A stretch of DNA of 64,000 nucleotides. Origin: Apiotrichum sp. Y4204 (Eukaryota > Basidiomycota > Tremellomycetes > Trichosporonales > Trichosporonaceae). The notes below the pieces were generated by a model, which saw nothing but the letters and a program-made list of their open reading frames with translations, had not been told where the DNA came from and did not search any database. The translations under genes and the position numbers were made by a program. Location of the stretch: contig JAMYHL010000001.1 in assembly GCA_025531455.1 (NCBI GenBank), forward strand, positions 62,001 to 126,000, read 5' to 3'. Of the stretch, positions 12,347 to 21,617 are shown in pieces (the first letter of the stretch is position 1; each line of letters opens with the position of its first letter).

Positions 12347-14123
12347 ATGGCGCATGACGACTTGAAATATGCGCTCGATGTACCGGGCACGACTCTGCTT
12401 ATTGACGAGGCTGCAGAATCGACGGGAAGCGACAACTTCACTCTCGTCCCGCCGCCAAGTGACAGCCCTGACGACCCACTCAACTGGACGCAGAAGCGGA
12501 AGTGGCTTCACCTCGGCTGCATTGTGCTCTACGTCTTGGCGCTGTGCTTCTGTGCTGGATGTCTCTACGCCATCTACGACCCCGTCTCGGCGGCCACGGG
12601 CCTCACTCTCGCTCAGATCAACAGCGGTGTCGGCTTCTTCTACCTCTTCGAGGGCGCCATGGCCTGCTTCTTCCTGCCGCTGACCATCGCGATCGGAAAG
12701 CGCCCGGTCTACATTGGCAGTGCCCTCCTGGTGATCGTCTATCCCTTCGCTCTTGGGGCTGTCAAGACAAATGCAGCGTGGATCGGCCTCTGTGTCCTAT
12801 TTGGTGTGGCGGCCTCGCCCCTATTCGTCGCCCCGGAGGCATCCCTCTCCTCCGTCTTCTTCTACCACGAGCGCGCCCTTCCCTTCGGAATCTACGTCGC
12901 TGCCACCTACGGTGGAGCTGTTCTGGCTCCCGTTTTCTCGGGATACATTTACACCAGCATGGGGTGGCATGGTCCGCCATACATGGCCGGCGGGTTCTCG
13001 GTCATCGTCGCCATCATCCTTTTCTTCTTCCTTGAAGAGACAACGTTCAAGCAGAATCCTTTCCCGGCGACCATCAACTACGACAACAACACTGTCGAGA
13101 TCAACCCTACCGCCATGGTGGAGAAAATGAACGAGCGGGCCTCTGTGGTTGAAGTACAGGACGAGAAGACGGTCGCGGATGTCCATGAGGTTGCCGCTCC
13201 CGCTGCGCACCAGCACGTCCAGGATCGCATCACCTACCCCTGGCCTGGACCGCGGCCGCTCAAGTTCTTCCCCGTGTCAAAGCACATTGGCGGCATTCTC
13301 CTCCGCGGCATCGTTCAGCCGGTTCTGCTGCTGCGGCTCCCCATCATCTTGTGGTCTGGCCTCATCTTTGGCATCTACCAGATCTTCTTCAACTGCATGG
13401 CCGCCCTGTCGTCGGGTGTCCTCTCGACGGAGCCGTACAACCTCCCACCCAACTCGGTTGGCCTCACATTTCTCTCTCCGTTCCTCGCCATCGTACCTGG
13501 TGCGATCTTTGGTGGATACGTTTCCGACCGCTGGACAGTGCACTGCGCGCGTAAGAACGGCGGCGTGTCCGAGCCAGAGCACAAGCTCTACCTCATGATC
13601 GTTCCAACGATCCTCACGCCTTGCGGACTTCTCATGATGGGTCTTTCCATATACTATCACGGTGAGTGATACCCCCATCATTCCAAACTGACAGGCAGCT
13701 CACTGGATGGTGTTCGTCGCGGGCGAGTTTGTCCTCACAGTCGCTGGTCCCCTGGCGACCCTTCTTTCGATCACCTACCCCTTCGATGCCTTCCACTCGA
13801 TCCACCCCGAGGAGAAGGAGGGCCCGCGCGCAGAGGTTCAGCAGGCCGCGCCGTACCTCCTCAGTGTGATCATGTTTGCCATGTTCTTGACATTTGGATT
13901 TGTGAGTACTTTACTCCACCCGGAAAAGGAGAGCCAAAAACTGACAATGGTTCAGAACTACGCCATCACGCCATGGGCTTTCGACTGGGGTTTCAGGAAC
14001 TTTGCCATCTCGGCTGCGTGTATCGGGACAGCCATCAACCTGTCTGCCTTCCTCATTATCAAGTTTGGCAAGCGCCTCCGCCGCAGCGGGGCATCGTATT
14101 ACCAGAAAGTCATCAATTGGTAG
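12347..14123 (+). CDS. MFS transporter, DHA1/HOL1-like
   Basis: Exons 12347..13661, 13699..13901 and 13956..14123 give 561 aa. The hydrophilic N-terminus ends in PPPSDSPDDPLNWTQKRKW, the usual lead-in to TM1 in fungal DHA1 drug:H+ antiporters and HOL1-like carriers. Twelve hydrophobic segments are separated by a central cytosolic loop of about 100 residues. The FGGYVSDRW segment after TM8 resembles the MFS loop motif. Frame also extends upstream to 12260, but ATG 12347 has a purine at -3 and gives the expected N-terminus. Likely role: proton-coupled export or uptake of a small molecule at the plasma membrane; substrate unknown. No partner genes of a pathway are adjacent. Confidence 0.85.
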
Positions 14124-14529
14124 CATGTACAGTTTCCGACGCAGTGGTTGGTGGGACGGGGTGGTATGGTAACAAGGGTTGTAAGTAGTAGGAATTGTCA
14201 AGTTGTCGAATGGATTATGTATGCGTTGAGTGATGACTGGAGCTCAAGCTCCAAGTGTTTCGCCGTCTCAGCATAAGAGTGACAACAAACAGCTCTAGCT
14301 TCATGGAATGCCAAAACATCAAGAGTCAAGAAAGATTGGGCTGACGACAGAAGAGGTATTCTGGTCAAAGTGCTCACATGTACCGGACTTGTGACATCTC
14401 CTGCTCTCCCAAGCCTATGAGGTGACGGCTCACTTCTCTAGTTGAATTACGAGAACAAAGTCACATACTGTACAGTATCAGGTCAACGCTTCCTCTACGT
14501 GGAGCCAGCGTGCCGCATTACGCATTATC
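14124..14529. other. Intergenic between convergent genes
   Basis: The 3' flanks of the DHA1-like transporter and the serine protease. Nothing else seen. Confidence 0.6.
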
Positions 14530-15342
14530 CTAGTAGGTGTTACAACTCCGGCAAGGCGTCCTGTTCACCAAGTCAACGAACCCTTGAGGGAACGGTTTCC
14601 CATAGAACAGTCGTGGCTTGCTGTCGGGACCATTGCCGCCTGCCCCGAGGGTATAAACGAGACCGATGTTGGCATCCGTCATATTGACGAACCATGGACC
14701 GCCGCTCGAACCTTGAGTCATCTCGCACGGCAGGGTCGCAACCTGTTCATCGTCGGGGTAAGACTTGTCGTGACATTTGACGGCGTGTTTGAAACCGTAC
14801 TTCTCGTCTGCTGGATATCCCCATGCGATGACGTCCTCCTGGGTAGGGGAGAGATCGGCAACGAGACGACTGCCACCAACAACATCGACGATGTTCTTGC
14901 CATCCTTGTTCGGTTTCATGACCATGAAGGCGTGGTCGAGGGGTAGAAGCTTTCGCTGCTCCTTCCGGGCATCTAGATATGGTTTGGGAACTACCGCGTA
15001 CTCCATCTCCCACTCGCCAAAGGGCGCCGTATCATTGTCGAATCCGGGTTCGACCACAGCAGCAGGAACTAACCCCGCGTCGCCATAAACGCAGTGAGCG
15101 GCAGCTACGACGATGTTCTTCGTTGGCGTGTCAATGACAACACCAGAACATTGTCCGATCGAAAACTCATCAGGGGACGTCCTGATACGGACGGCAGTTG
15201 AGGGTACATGGCCGAAGAATTGGCGCGATTGGAGAGGACTCGGGATAGCCACAGGAGCTGCTGTGACGCTGGCCACCAGCAGGAGAATCGCCGTGGCACC
15301 AACGGCGACTGTTCTAAAGCTGGAATGACTTGTAAGGAACAT
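14530..15342 (-). CDS. Secreted trypsin/V8-like serine protease
   Basis: Intronless, 270 aa. ATG 15342 begins a hydrophilic-hydrophobic signal peptide (core ATAILLLVASVTAAP). The catalytic triad is visible: His in VVAAAHCVYG, Asp in LPLDHAFMV and Ser in TQGSSGGPW, with two Cys pairs placed as in chymotrypsin-fold enzymes (AHC; CHD and PCE). A short propeptide (SPLQSRQFF) may precede the mature chain. The layout resembles bacterial glutamyl-endopeptidase/V8-type and related fungal extracellular proteases more than classic trypsins. Being intronless in an intron-rich neighbourhood is notable. Expected role: extracellular protein digestion. A TATA element lies about 125 bp upstream and an 86-bp duplication lies further up. 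Confidence 0.85.
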   Translation of the reverse strand: MFLTSHSSFRTVAVGATAILLLVASVTAAPVAIPSPLQSRQFFGHVPSTAVRIRTSPDEFSIGQCSGVVIDTPTKNIVVAAAHCVYGDAGLVPAAVVEPGFDNDTAPFGEWEMEYAVVPKPYLDARKEQRKLLPLDHAFMVMKPNKDGKNIVDVVGGSRLVADLSPTQEDVIAWGYPADEKYGFKHAVKCHDKSYPDDEQVATLPCEMTQGSSGGPWFVNMTDANIGLVYTLGAGGNGPDSKPRLFYGKPFPQGFVDLVNRTPCRSCNTY

Positions 15343-15465
15343 CGAGAGGGCTCGGATGATATCCTGAGTGTGGAAGTGGGGATCTAACAGGTGAACGTGA
15401 GTTGTGGGGGGCTGTAAGTGCGGGTGCGTCGTCGTGCTTTTGGAAGCGGCACTGGCCAGCTGCCA

Positions 15466-15471
15466 TTTATA
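15466..15471 (-). promoter_or_regulatory. TATA box of the serine protease gene
   Basis: On the minus strand the sequence reads TATAAA (within GGTATAAATGGC), about 125 bp before the start codon at 15342. Assignment is by motif and position. Confidence 0.45.
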
Positions 15472-15494
15472 CCTCAAGGAGGTTTCCGTTTACT

Positions 15495-15665
15495 TCGTCG
15501 AGACATGATCGGATTCCGAGAGCATCGAGTCAGGTCAAGCTCTCAATGAGCGCAATGCGATGCCATCGGTGTCCAATTACTCGTCGAGATAAAATCGGAA
15601 CTGGAGAGGATCGAGTCAGAACAACCCTCGATGAGCGGATTGCGATGCCATCGCTGTCTCCTATT
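15495..15665. repeat. Imperfect 86-bp tandem duplication
   Basis: Two copies start TCGTCGAGA at 15495 and 15581. They share TCGTCGAGA, ATCGGA, ATCGAGTCAG, CAATGAGCG/CGATGAGCG and TGCGATGCCATCG in the same order and spacing, with scattered mismatches. The pair lies 150-320 bp upstream of the protease start and may duplicate a control element (inference). Confidence 0.7.
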
Positions 15666-16684
15666 GTCCTCGGTATATATTGTAGTCGCAATCTGTCGAT
15701 GGGGGAGGCTGTGCGGTGCGACATGGCAATGCCACATACTGCCCGTTGGGATCTACACAGATGTGAACTGACATACATACGCTGAGTCTCTACATGACCA
15801 TCCTCATTCCGTCTACCATATGTCACCTACGCCACTCGGAGAAGCAGCACAGGATATCGGGCCGTGACTTGGTATGTGCTTCGCATTTTGATTCAGGTCA
15901 ATGGGACATTCCGCCTGCCGTGGTGGCATTCGATGGGTTGTTTCCCTTGGCCTTATTCACTCTACCGGAGATCGGAGATCTGTATTCGGACGGACGGACA
16001 GGATGTCCGAACACATACTTACAATCCTCCGAGAGACGCGGGGACTACATACATGGCTTCATAGACCCCGCACCCCGAGGATCGTTGGTCTCTGTCACAC
16101 CAACATTGCGAAAGACACGCTTGACATGACCCAGGTATTGCTGGAGACGCTGGTTGCTCTCAGCGGGGTTTTGCCACCAAGGGCTCTCCTACAGCCAAGT
16201 CTCTTCTTCTGCATAAGGTGATACAAAGCAAGTATCTTACAGACGTGGACTTGCCATATTGTTAGCGGTCCGACTGCATCACACTGGCATTACCAATCTT
16301 GTTCATTAGGGCGTGTTAAGCAGGCTGCATTCACTCAGATTGATTTGGACTGGTTGCCATCTGCCAGATCACGGAAAGAACCAGCTACATGCAGCAAAGA
16401 ATGAACTATTCACTACACGTGTTGGTTTTGTATCAGTTAGTACGATCAGTACCTAGTCAGACGACCATGTTACTTTTAAGCGACGGTGTTATGTATAGTA
16501 CGATGCATAAATGGGCGAAAAGCAAATAAAGAAATTAAATATAAAGACAAACGAGTGTGGTGAAAACGGCGCGAGCGAGGGAACCAGCGACGCGGGAAGC
16601 TGACTGTTCCTGGTCAGTTATCAGTCATCTCCTTCCGCACACGTTCCCTTCATTGTTAAAACTCACACTGTTGGCTGCTAATGT

Positions 16685-17041
16685 TTACGAGCAGACATAC
16701 TGGGAGCGCGCCTGGTCACCCGGACGACCACCACGGCGACAGTTGGCCACCACCTTATTGGTGCCATACTTGTAGAGTGGACCCTGGTAGTCGCCGTTGA
16801 CCTCACCAATAGTGTACCACTCCCCGCGACAATACAGGTGGATGCCCTTGTCCGAACGGTCCGGCATCTTGCAACCCTTGAAGGGGCCTTGGCAGCTGTG
16901 TAGGTTCAAGTTGAAACTGCACTGAGTCCACTCGACCGGGAGCTTGAGGGCCCGCTTCTCGATATGCGAGTCGGTAGAATCGATTGCCGCGGACATGCCG
17001 GTGGCGGCAGTGGCAAGAAGAGCAAGGAGGGCGAGCTTCAT
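16685..17041 (-). CDS. Small secreted cysteine-rich protein, unknown function
   Basis: Single exon, 118 aa. The first 19 or so residues (MKLALLALLATAATGMSAA) form a signal peptide, followed by an acidic pro-segment ending EKR, a Kex2-type dibasic site. The mature chain would be about 88 residues with six Cys (ECS-type spacing in WTQCSF, HSCQG, KGCK, YCRG, NCRR, YVCS), enough for three disulphides, plus several aromatic and basic residues. This profile fits a secreted effector-like, toxin-like or antimicrobial-like protein, but I recognise no family and assign no activity. A TATA-like TATAAG lies about 75 bp upstream on the minus strand. Confidence 0.7.
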   Translation of the reverse strand: MKLALLALLATAATGMSAAIDSTDSHIEKRALKLPVEWTQCSFNLNLHSCQGPFKGCKMPDRSDKGIHLYCRGEWYTIGEVNGDYQGPLYKYGTNKVVANCRRGGRPGDQARSQYVCS

Positions 17042-18549
17042 GGTTGTTGGTGTGGATCGCGAGGAGAATTGTCTGAGGTTTGCTGATCATTCGAGGGCAA
17101 GTCTCCGTTCTTATACTGTATGCAGAAGACCATGGACGGATAGGTAAAGAGACCGCCGGTGTAGGCCTACCTCGTCGGTTCATTCCGCTTTGCTCACCGC
17201 CGACATCGAGAGAGATATGGTGGTATTTCAAGGTTGCCACCACTTCTAGGTCTCCGTACCAAATGAGGCAACTCGGTGTCATGCGACGATATGTATGTCC
17301 CCGATGTTGCCGCGGCGGACGTTTACTGATGGACACGATTCCGAGATTCTCTATGGGGTTGCTTGTATGGTGGTTAAGACTGTCGCTCGCTCTCCACTTG
17401 TGACATGTGGAGCTATCATTTGTGGACTACCTTTCAGCGTGTGACCACCTCTGTCCCGTGCTCTAACCCTTACTAAAGTCGTCGAGTTGGCCGAATTAAC
17501 GTTCAGCGCGTTCAGCGGTCACTAACTACATCTGATGTAACTCTGAGCCCATACTGGTTTTGTCGGTGAGTTAGAATACAGAAACATTGCCCAAGTGCGC
17601 CAGCTCCTGGATTATATGTACGAGTGACCATCGCCAATATGGCATCGGAACGGTCGGCACTCGGACACTTCAACGCATTCCACTCAGACGAGGCCGCCAG
17701 CGAAGCACGGAAAGTACCACCAGGGATAAGGCACACTACACAGCCGAGTATTGTGCATTGCTGATATGCCAAGATGTGGACCTCTCCCGCTGAATTGCGC
17801 CGAGGGTTTGGTGCTTCGGCTGCACTGCTTTGCACTGCGATCGGTGAGCTGCAGACTGAATAGAAGCCATCCGAGCGGAGAGCTTGAATGATTATCCTAA
17901 CACCGCTAATTCCTGTCGTCGGTACTGTGTAGATTATGTCTACTTTAGATGACAACCCCAATGACCATGGTGACCGTCGCCTGCCTCAACGCGGTGTTCC
18001 CATAGATCACGCGTTAAAAACCATTGCCAGTCTTAGCGCGTCCGAGACACGGACATCGGCGAATTACAGTCGGCAACATGGCCACACAACAATTGACCGG
18101 TGTACAACAGTGCTGTCTGATAGTCCTTCATTCGACCAGCGAGCTGCGGCGAGCGGGTCAACTCGGAAGCGCCGGCCGGGCCAAATGTGTGTTCCGGCGT
18201 TCAAGAAGGCTTGAGGGGCTTGAGGGACATTGTTCGATGTCTTTGAGAACAATGCGTATTGCAGAGCGAGGTCGAGTCGGTTCAGTGTGCTTGGCGCCCG
18301 CCAGGGTCTGGAGGCTTTGAGCACTGTCGAGTTCGTTCGGATCCGAGAATCAGCCAGCAAAACGACAAAATGACGTCAGGGGTCACATGAAACTATCGCC
18401 ACAGACCACCATATAAATCAGTCGTCGTTTTGTTCGATACGACAGACGACACCATCAATTCCCACTCTCTCTCTCTCCGTCTCTCTAACAAGCACATACA
18501 CAAGCAGGAGAAACACACAGACACACACAGAGAACCACTATCCTCCACC
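17042..18549. other. Intergenic between divergent genes
   Basis: No gene supported. The right end carries the GNL1 promoter elements (a CRE-like 13-mer at 18371 and a TATA-like site at 18411), followed by a CT-rich 5' UTR from about 18460. Confidence 0.6.
18371..18418 (+). promoter_or_regulatory. GNL1 promoter elements: CRE-like site and TATA
   Basis: TGACGTCAGGGGT (18371-18383) contains a perfect TGACGTCA CRE/ATF palindrome, and ATATAAAT (18411-18418) is TATA-like. Both lie 130-180 bp upstream of ATG 18550. The same 13-mer occurs at 5843-5855. Confidence 0.45.
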
Positions 18550-20560
18550 ATGCCGTCCCCCGCCAGACCGCGGCACGTCGCCTACTCGGCGAAACAGAAG
18601 AAGGAGTATTTACAGATCAAGCGCGCGATCAAGCGCGGCGAGATGGACCCGGACGAGGCGATCCTGCCGAAGAGCAACGGCCGCACCAAGATCGACAAGC
18701 GCCACACGGCACGCAGCCAGGAGCAGGATGGACTCGAGCTGTACAGCAGCTTCATGTCCGTGCCGCGCGACTATGTCGAGCGCACGCGCAACGCTGCATG
18801 GGCCGACGAACTCCCCCGGCCTCTGCCCGACTCTGCGGCCGTCTTCCCGCTACACATTGTCGATAACCCCGCCGGGAGGGATCTCACCGTGCCGTGTCGG
18901 CCCAGCTTCACCCTCGGACAGTCCAAGCACGAGGTGGAGGCGAACGAGGAGCGCGAGTTCCGCAAGTGGCTCGTGCGCACGACGACGACCGTCGACGCAT
19001 GGTCCAATGCCGAGGAAGCCAGCGATGATGAGCGGAATACAAAGACCCTGCATAGCCCCAGCCGGTTCGAGACCAACATCGAGGTCTGGCGCCAGCTGTG
19101 AGTGTACATGTTCAGAGCGGAGCTCACTAAAGGTGGCGCGTGATGGAAGCCTCTGATATTGTCCTCGTCCTCGTCGACGCCCGCTGTCCACCAGTACACT
19201 GCCCCCCGAGTTTGCGGGAATACATGCGCGCCTACCGCCCACGGCGCGAGTTTGTGATCGTCCTCACAAAGGCAGACCTTGTCGACCCGACAGCGCTGGA
19301 GGGATGGAAACGCTGGCTCACGGAGTGGTGGGCCACTTCCGACGGCGTAGCTCCCGAGAACGAGGTCCAGGTCGTGGCCGTCAGCAGCTACGACACCGAG
19401 CTGCTGCACACTGACGGACGGCACAAGCCGCGTATCCCCTCCAAAGCACGGGCCGAGCTGCTATCCGCCCTCCAGACAGCGCATGAGCGCCTCAAGCGGT
19501 CAGGATCCACCACTAAACCCGAGATAGGGGCCGTCCGCGAAACCGTACACTGGAACGAGCTCCAGGCCGACACCGAAGTTCACCTCGAGATGGAGGCCCG
19601 TGATGCGCCTCAACATCCGCCAACCCCCGGGGATGAAGCGCAATCCGGCACGGAGCCGCTGACAATCGGTCTTGTCGGCCAGCCGAACGTCGGCAAGTCG
19701 TCGCTCCTAAACGCGCTGCTCGGCTCAACGAAGGTGCGCGCGCATCGCACACCAGGCAAGACGAAGCATTTCCAGACCATGCTCTGGGGCGAGCGGCGCG
19801 AGGTGCGCATCGTCGACTGCCCCGGTCTCGTGTGTCCGAGCCTCGTGCCAATGGAGCTACAAGCAATGGCAGGCAGTGAGTGCCAAGAAGAGCTTTGCAT
19901 CAGAAACTGACATCCTAGTCCTCTCCATCGCCCAGATACCCTCCCTACCAGCCTGCATCTCCTTCGCAGCGCACTATCTCCCGCTGGAACGCGTCTTCCG
20001 GCTACCACCGCCACCCGTAGAGGTGGACGACATGGCGGCAAAACGAACATGGCGGAAGGGCATGGTCGTGCCTACCGCAAAGCCAAAGGGCCCCCGATGG
20101 ACAGCGGGAGAAATCATGGACCGGCGCGCGATCGACCGCGGTTTCGGTAAGTGTCATGATGTGCAATTGCGACGGTGACGACTGACATGTAGTTACCGCA
20201 CGGTCGGCTCGACCGGACGCGAACCGCGCTGCGGACGGGATGATGCGCGCACTTGCGGACGGGCGCGTACGCTGGGGTTTCTGGCCGCCTGGCGCGACGC
20301 CGGAGCGGGACGGAGAGGGTGTTTGCCTTGGCGAGTGGTCTGGCGACGCCACAAGTGACGACGAGGACAGCGACAGCGAGCTGGACATGTCAGGGAAGGA
20401 GGAAGCCTCATCTCCCCGGAGCAATGCGGAGGAGGATGAGGAAGATGAGGAGAGTGACATGGATGAGAACCAGTTTGCCAAGGCCAACAACGCAAGTTTC
20501 TTTGCGGCGCTCAGCCTCGGCGACGACAATAATGACAGTGACGAGGACGTAGCGGAGTAG
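18550..20560 (+). CDS. GNL1: GNL1-type circularly permuted GTPase
   Basis: Exons 18550..19097, 19133..19875, 19919..20146 and 20193..20560 give 628 aa. The N-terminus (AYSAKQKKEYLQIKRAIKRG) matches the basic RNA/nucleolar targeting region of GNL1. The GTPase motifs run in permuted order: G4 as TKADL, G5 as VAVSS, then G1 GQPNVGKSSL, a conserved Thr in TPGKTKHF, and G3 DCPGL. This order defines the YlqF/YawG (MMR1-HSR1) family. The last 60 residues are a very acidic Asp/Glu/Ser tail. It probably acts in the nucleolus or cytosol in large-subunit ribosome maturation. The G4 motif has Thr rather than the usual Asn, as also seen in some GNL1 proteins. LSG1 was considered, but the N-terminus fits GNL1 better. 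Confidence 0.88.
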
Positions 20561-21617
20561 TACAGTAGTATTAATGTTCATTTCCCATGCAACTAGTGTG
20601 GTAATTGTAAATATTGTTGTTGTTGCACAAGGAATGCAGGTCTCAGAAAACTTGGTGCTGCAGTAGATGTTTTCGCCTGCCCCAGATGGTGCGCAGTTCG
20701 CAGAGGAAGTGGTATAACAACCATTTAGACTGTGGGATGGATCCACTATTGCACCTGTCCGCATAAGCCGTCAGACGTGCCCGACTCCTTCTGACACCAT
20801 CAAGCAGATACTCGTGGTCGATGGAATCGATAAATTCGACGCTTCCGTCTCCGGTGTTGTCAAGCGTTCTCTCACTGCTCCAATGCACCTTGTCTGGACA
20901 TGCCTCGGAACCCCTCACACCGCACACCACAGGAGCAGCACAGCACCGGTGCACATTTGTTCGAGTCAGTCAGGCCACACCATGGCCAACAGGTCGACTT
21001 TCACCAAGAACGACGAGACTGAGCTGCCGGCTCACAACGAACCGAATGTAAGATTTCTTCCCACTGAAACACCACAGGAGCTGCCGGCTCCTGACTGCAG
21101 GAATGGGATGGGCTGCCGGCCCTCTGGTCACCACACACTAGAGCTGCCGGCTCAACACTGCTAGAGAGCTGCCAGCGGGAGATCAAGGAGGGAGCTGCCG
21201 GCTCAAGAACAAGGGAGCTGCCGGCTCAAGAACAAGGGAGCTGCCGGCTCAAGGAGAGGGGAGCTGCCGGCTCAAAACAAGAACGAGAGAGCTGCCGGCT
21301 CAACATAGCTAGAGAGCTGCCGGCTCACACCTGGTTAGAACGGGTTAGTACACCACCACAGGCCGGTCCATCGGGACGCAGACGGGTCCCAGCCGGGCTG
21401 GGACGTCGTCGCGTGCCGCGCTTCATCATTTCTCCGTGTATGAAACCGAGCGTTAGGGCGAGTCGGCTGGCGATTATAGCAGGTGGTCGGGTGTTTCTGT
21501 GGTTTCTGTTTTCTTGCGAGTCGGGAGATTAGGATCCTGTCCTGCGATGGATTGGCGTTTAACGGTGGGGCGATAACGCTACGCTACGCTGCGATAATAC
21601 AAGCTACAACACTACAA
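20561..21617. other. Intergenic with 13-mer hairpin array
   Basis: No gene is supported. The main content is the repeat array at 21021-21326, described separately. Both flanking genes point towards this region (GNL1 plus, SV2-like transporter minus), so it lies between two 3' ends rather than in a promoter. Confidence 0.6.
21021..21326. repeat. Array of nine 13-bp hairpin repeats GAGCTGCCGGCTC
   Basis: Perfect copies start at 21021, 21078, 21141, 21192, 21215, 21238, 21261, 21289 and 21314; degenerate copies lie at about 21111 and 21166. Steps are 57, 63, 51, 23, 23, 23, 28 and 25 bp. GAGC and GCTC can pair around TGCCG, and the core GCCGGC is itself palindromic. The spacers differ in sequence and the steps are not multiples of three, so it is not a protein repeat. 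The spacers are too short and irregular for CRISPR. Confidence 0.9.

Larger units (their letters stand above)
15343..16684. other. Intergenic, promoter side of the protease
   Basis: Contains the TATA element and the 86-bp imperfect duplication at 15495-15665. The part at 16480-16550 is AT-rich. No gene is supported. Confidence 0.55.

Noticed and set aside
21021..21326. CRISPR array or protein-coding repeat
   Set aside because: The repeat unit is 13 bp with 10-50 bp irregular spacers in a eukaryotic context, and the steps are not multiples of three, so neither reading fits.
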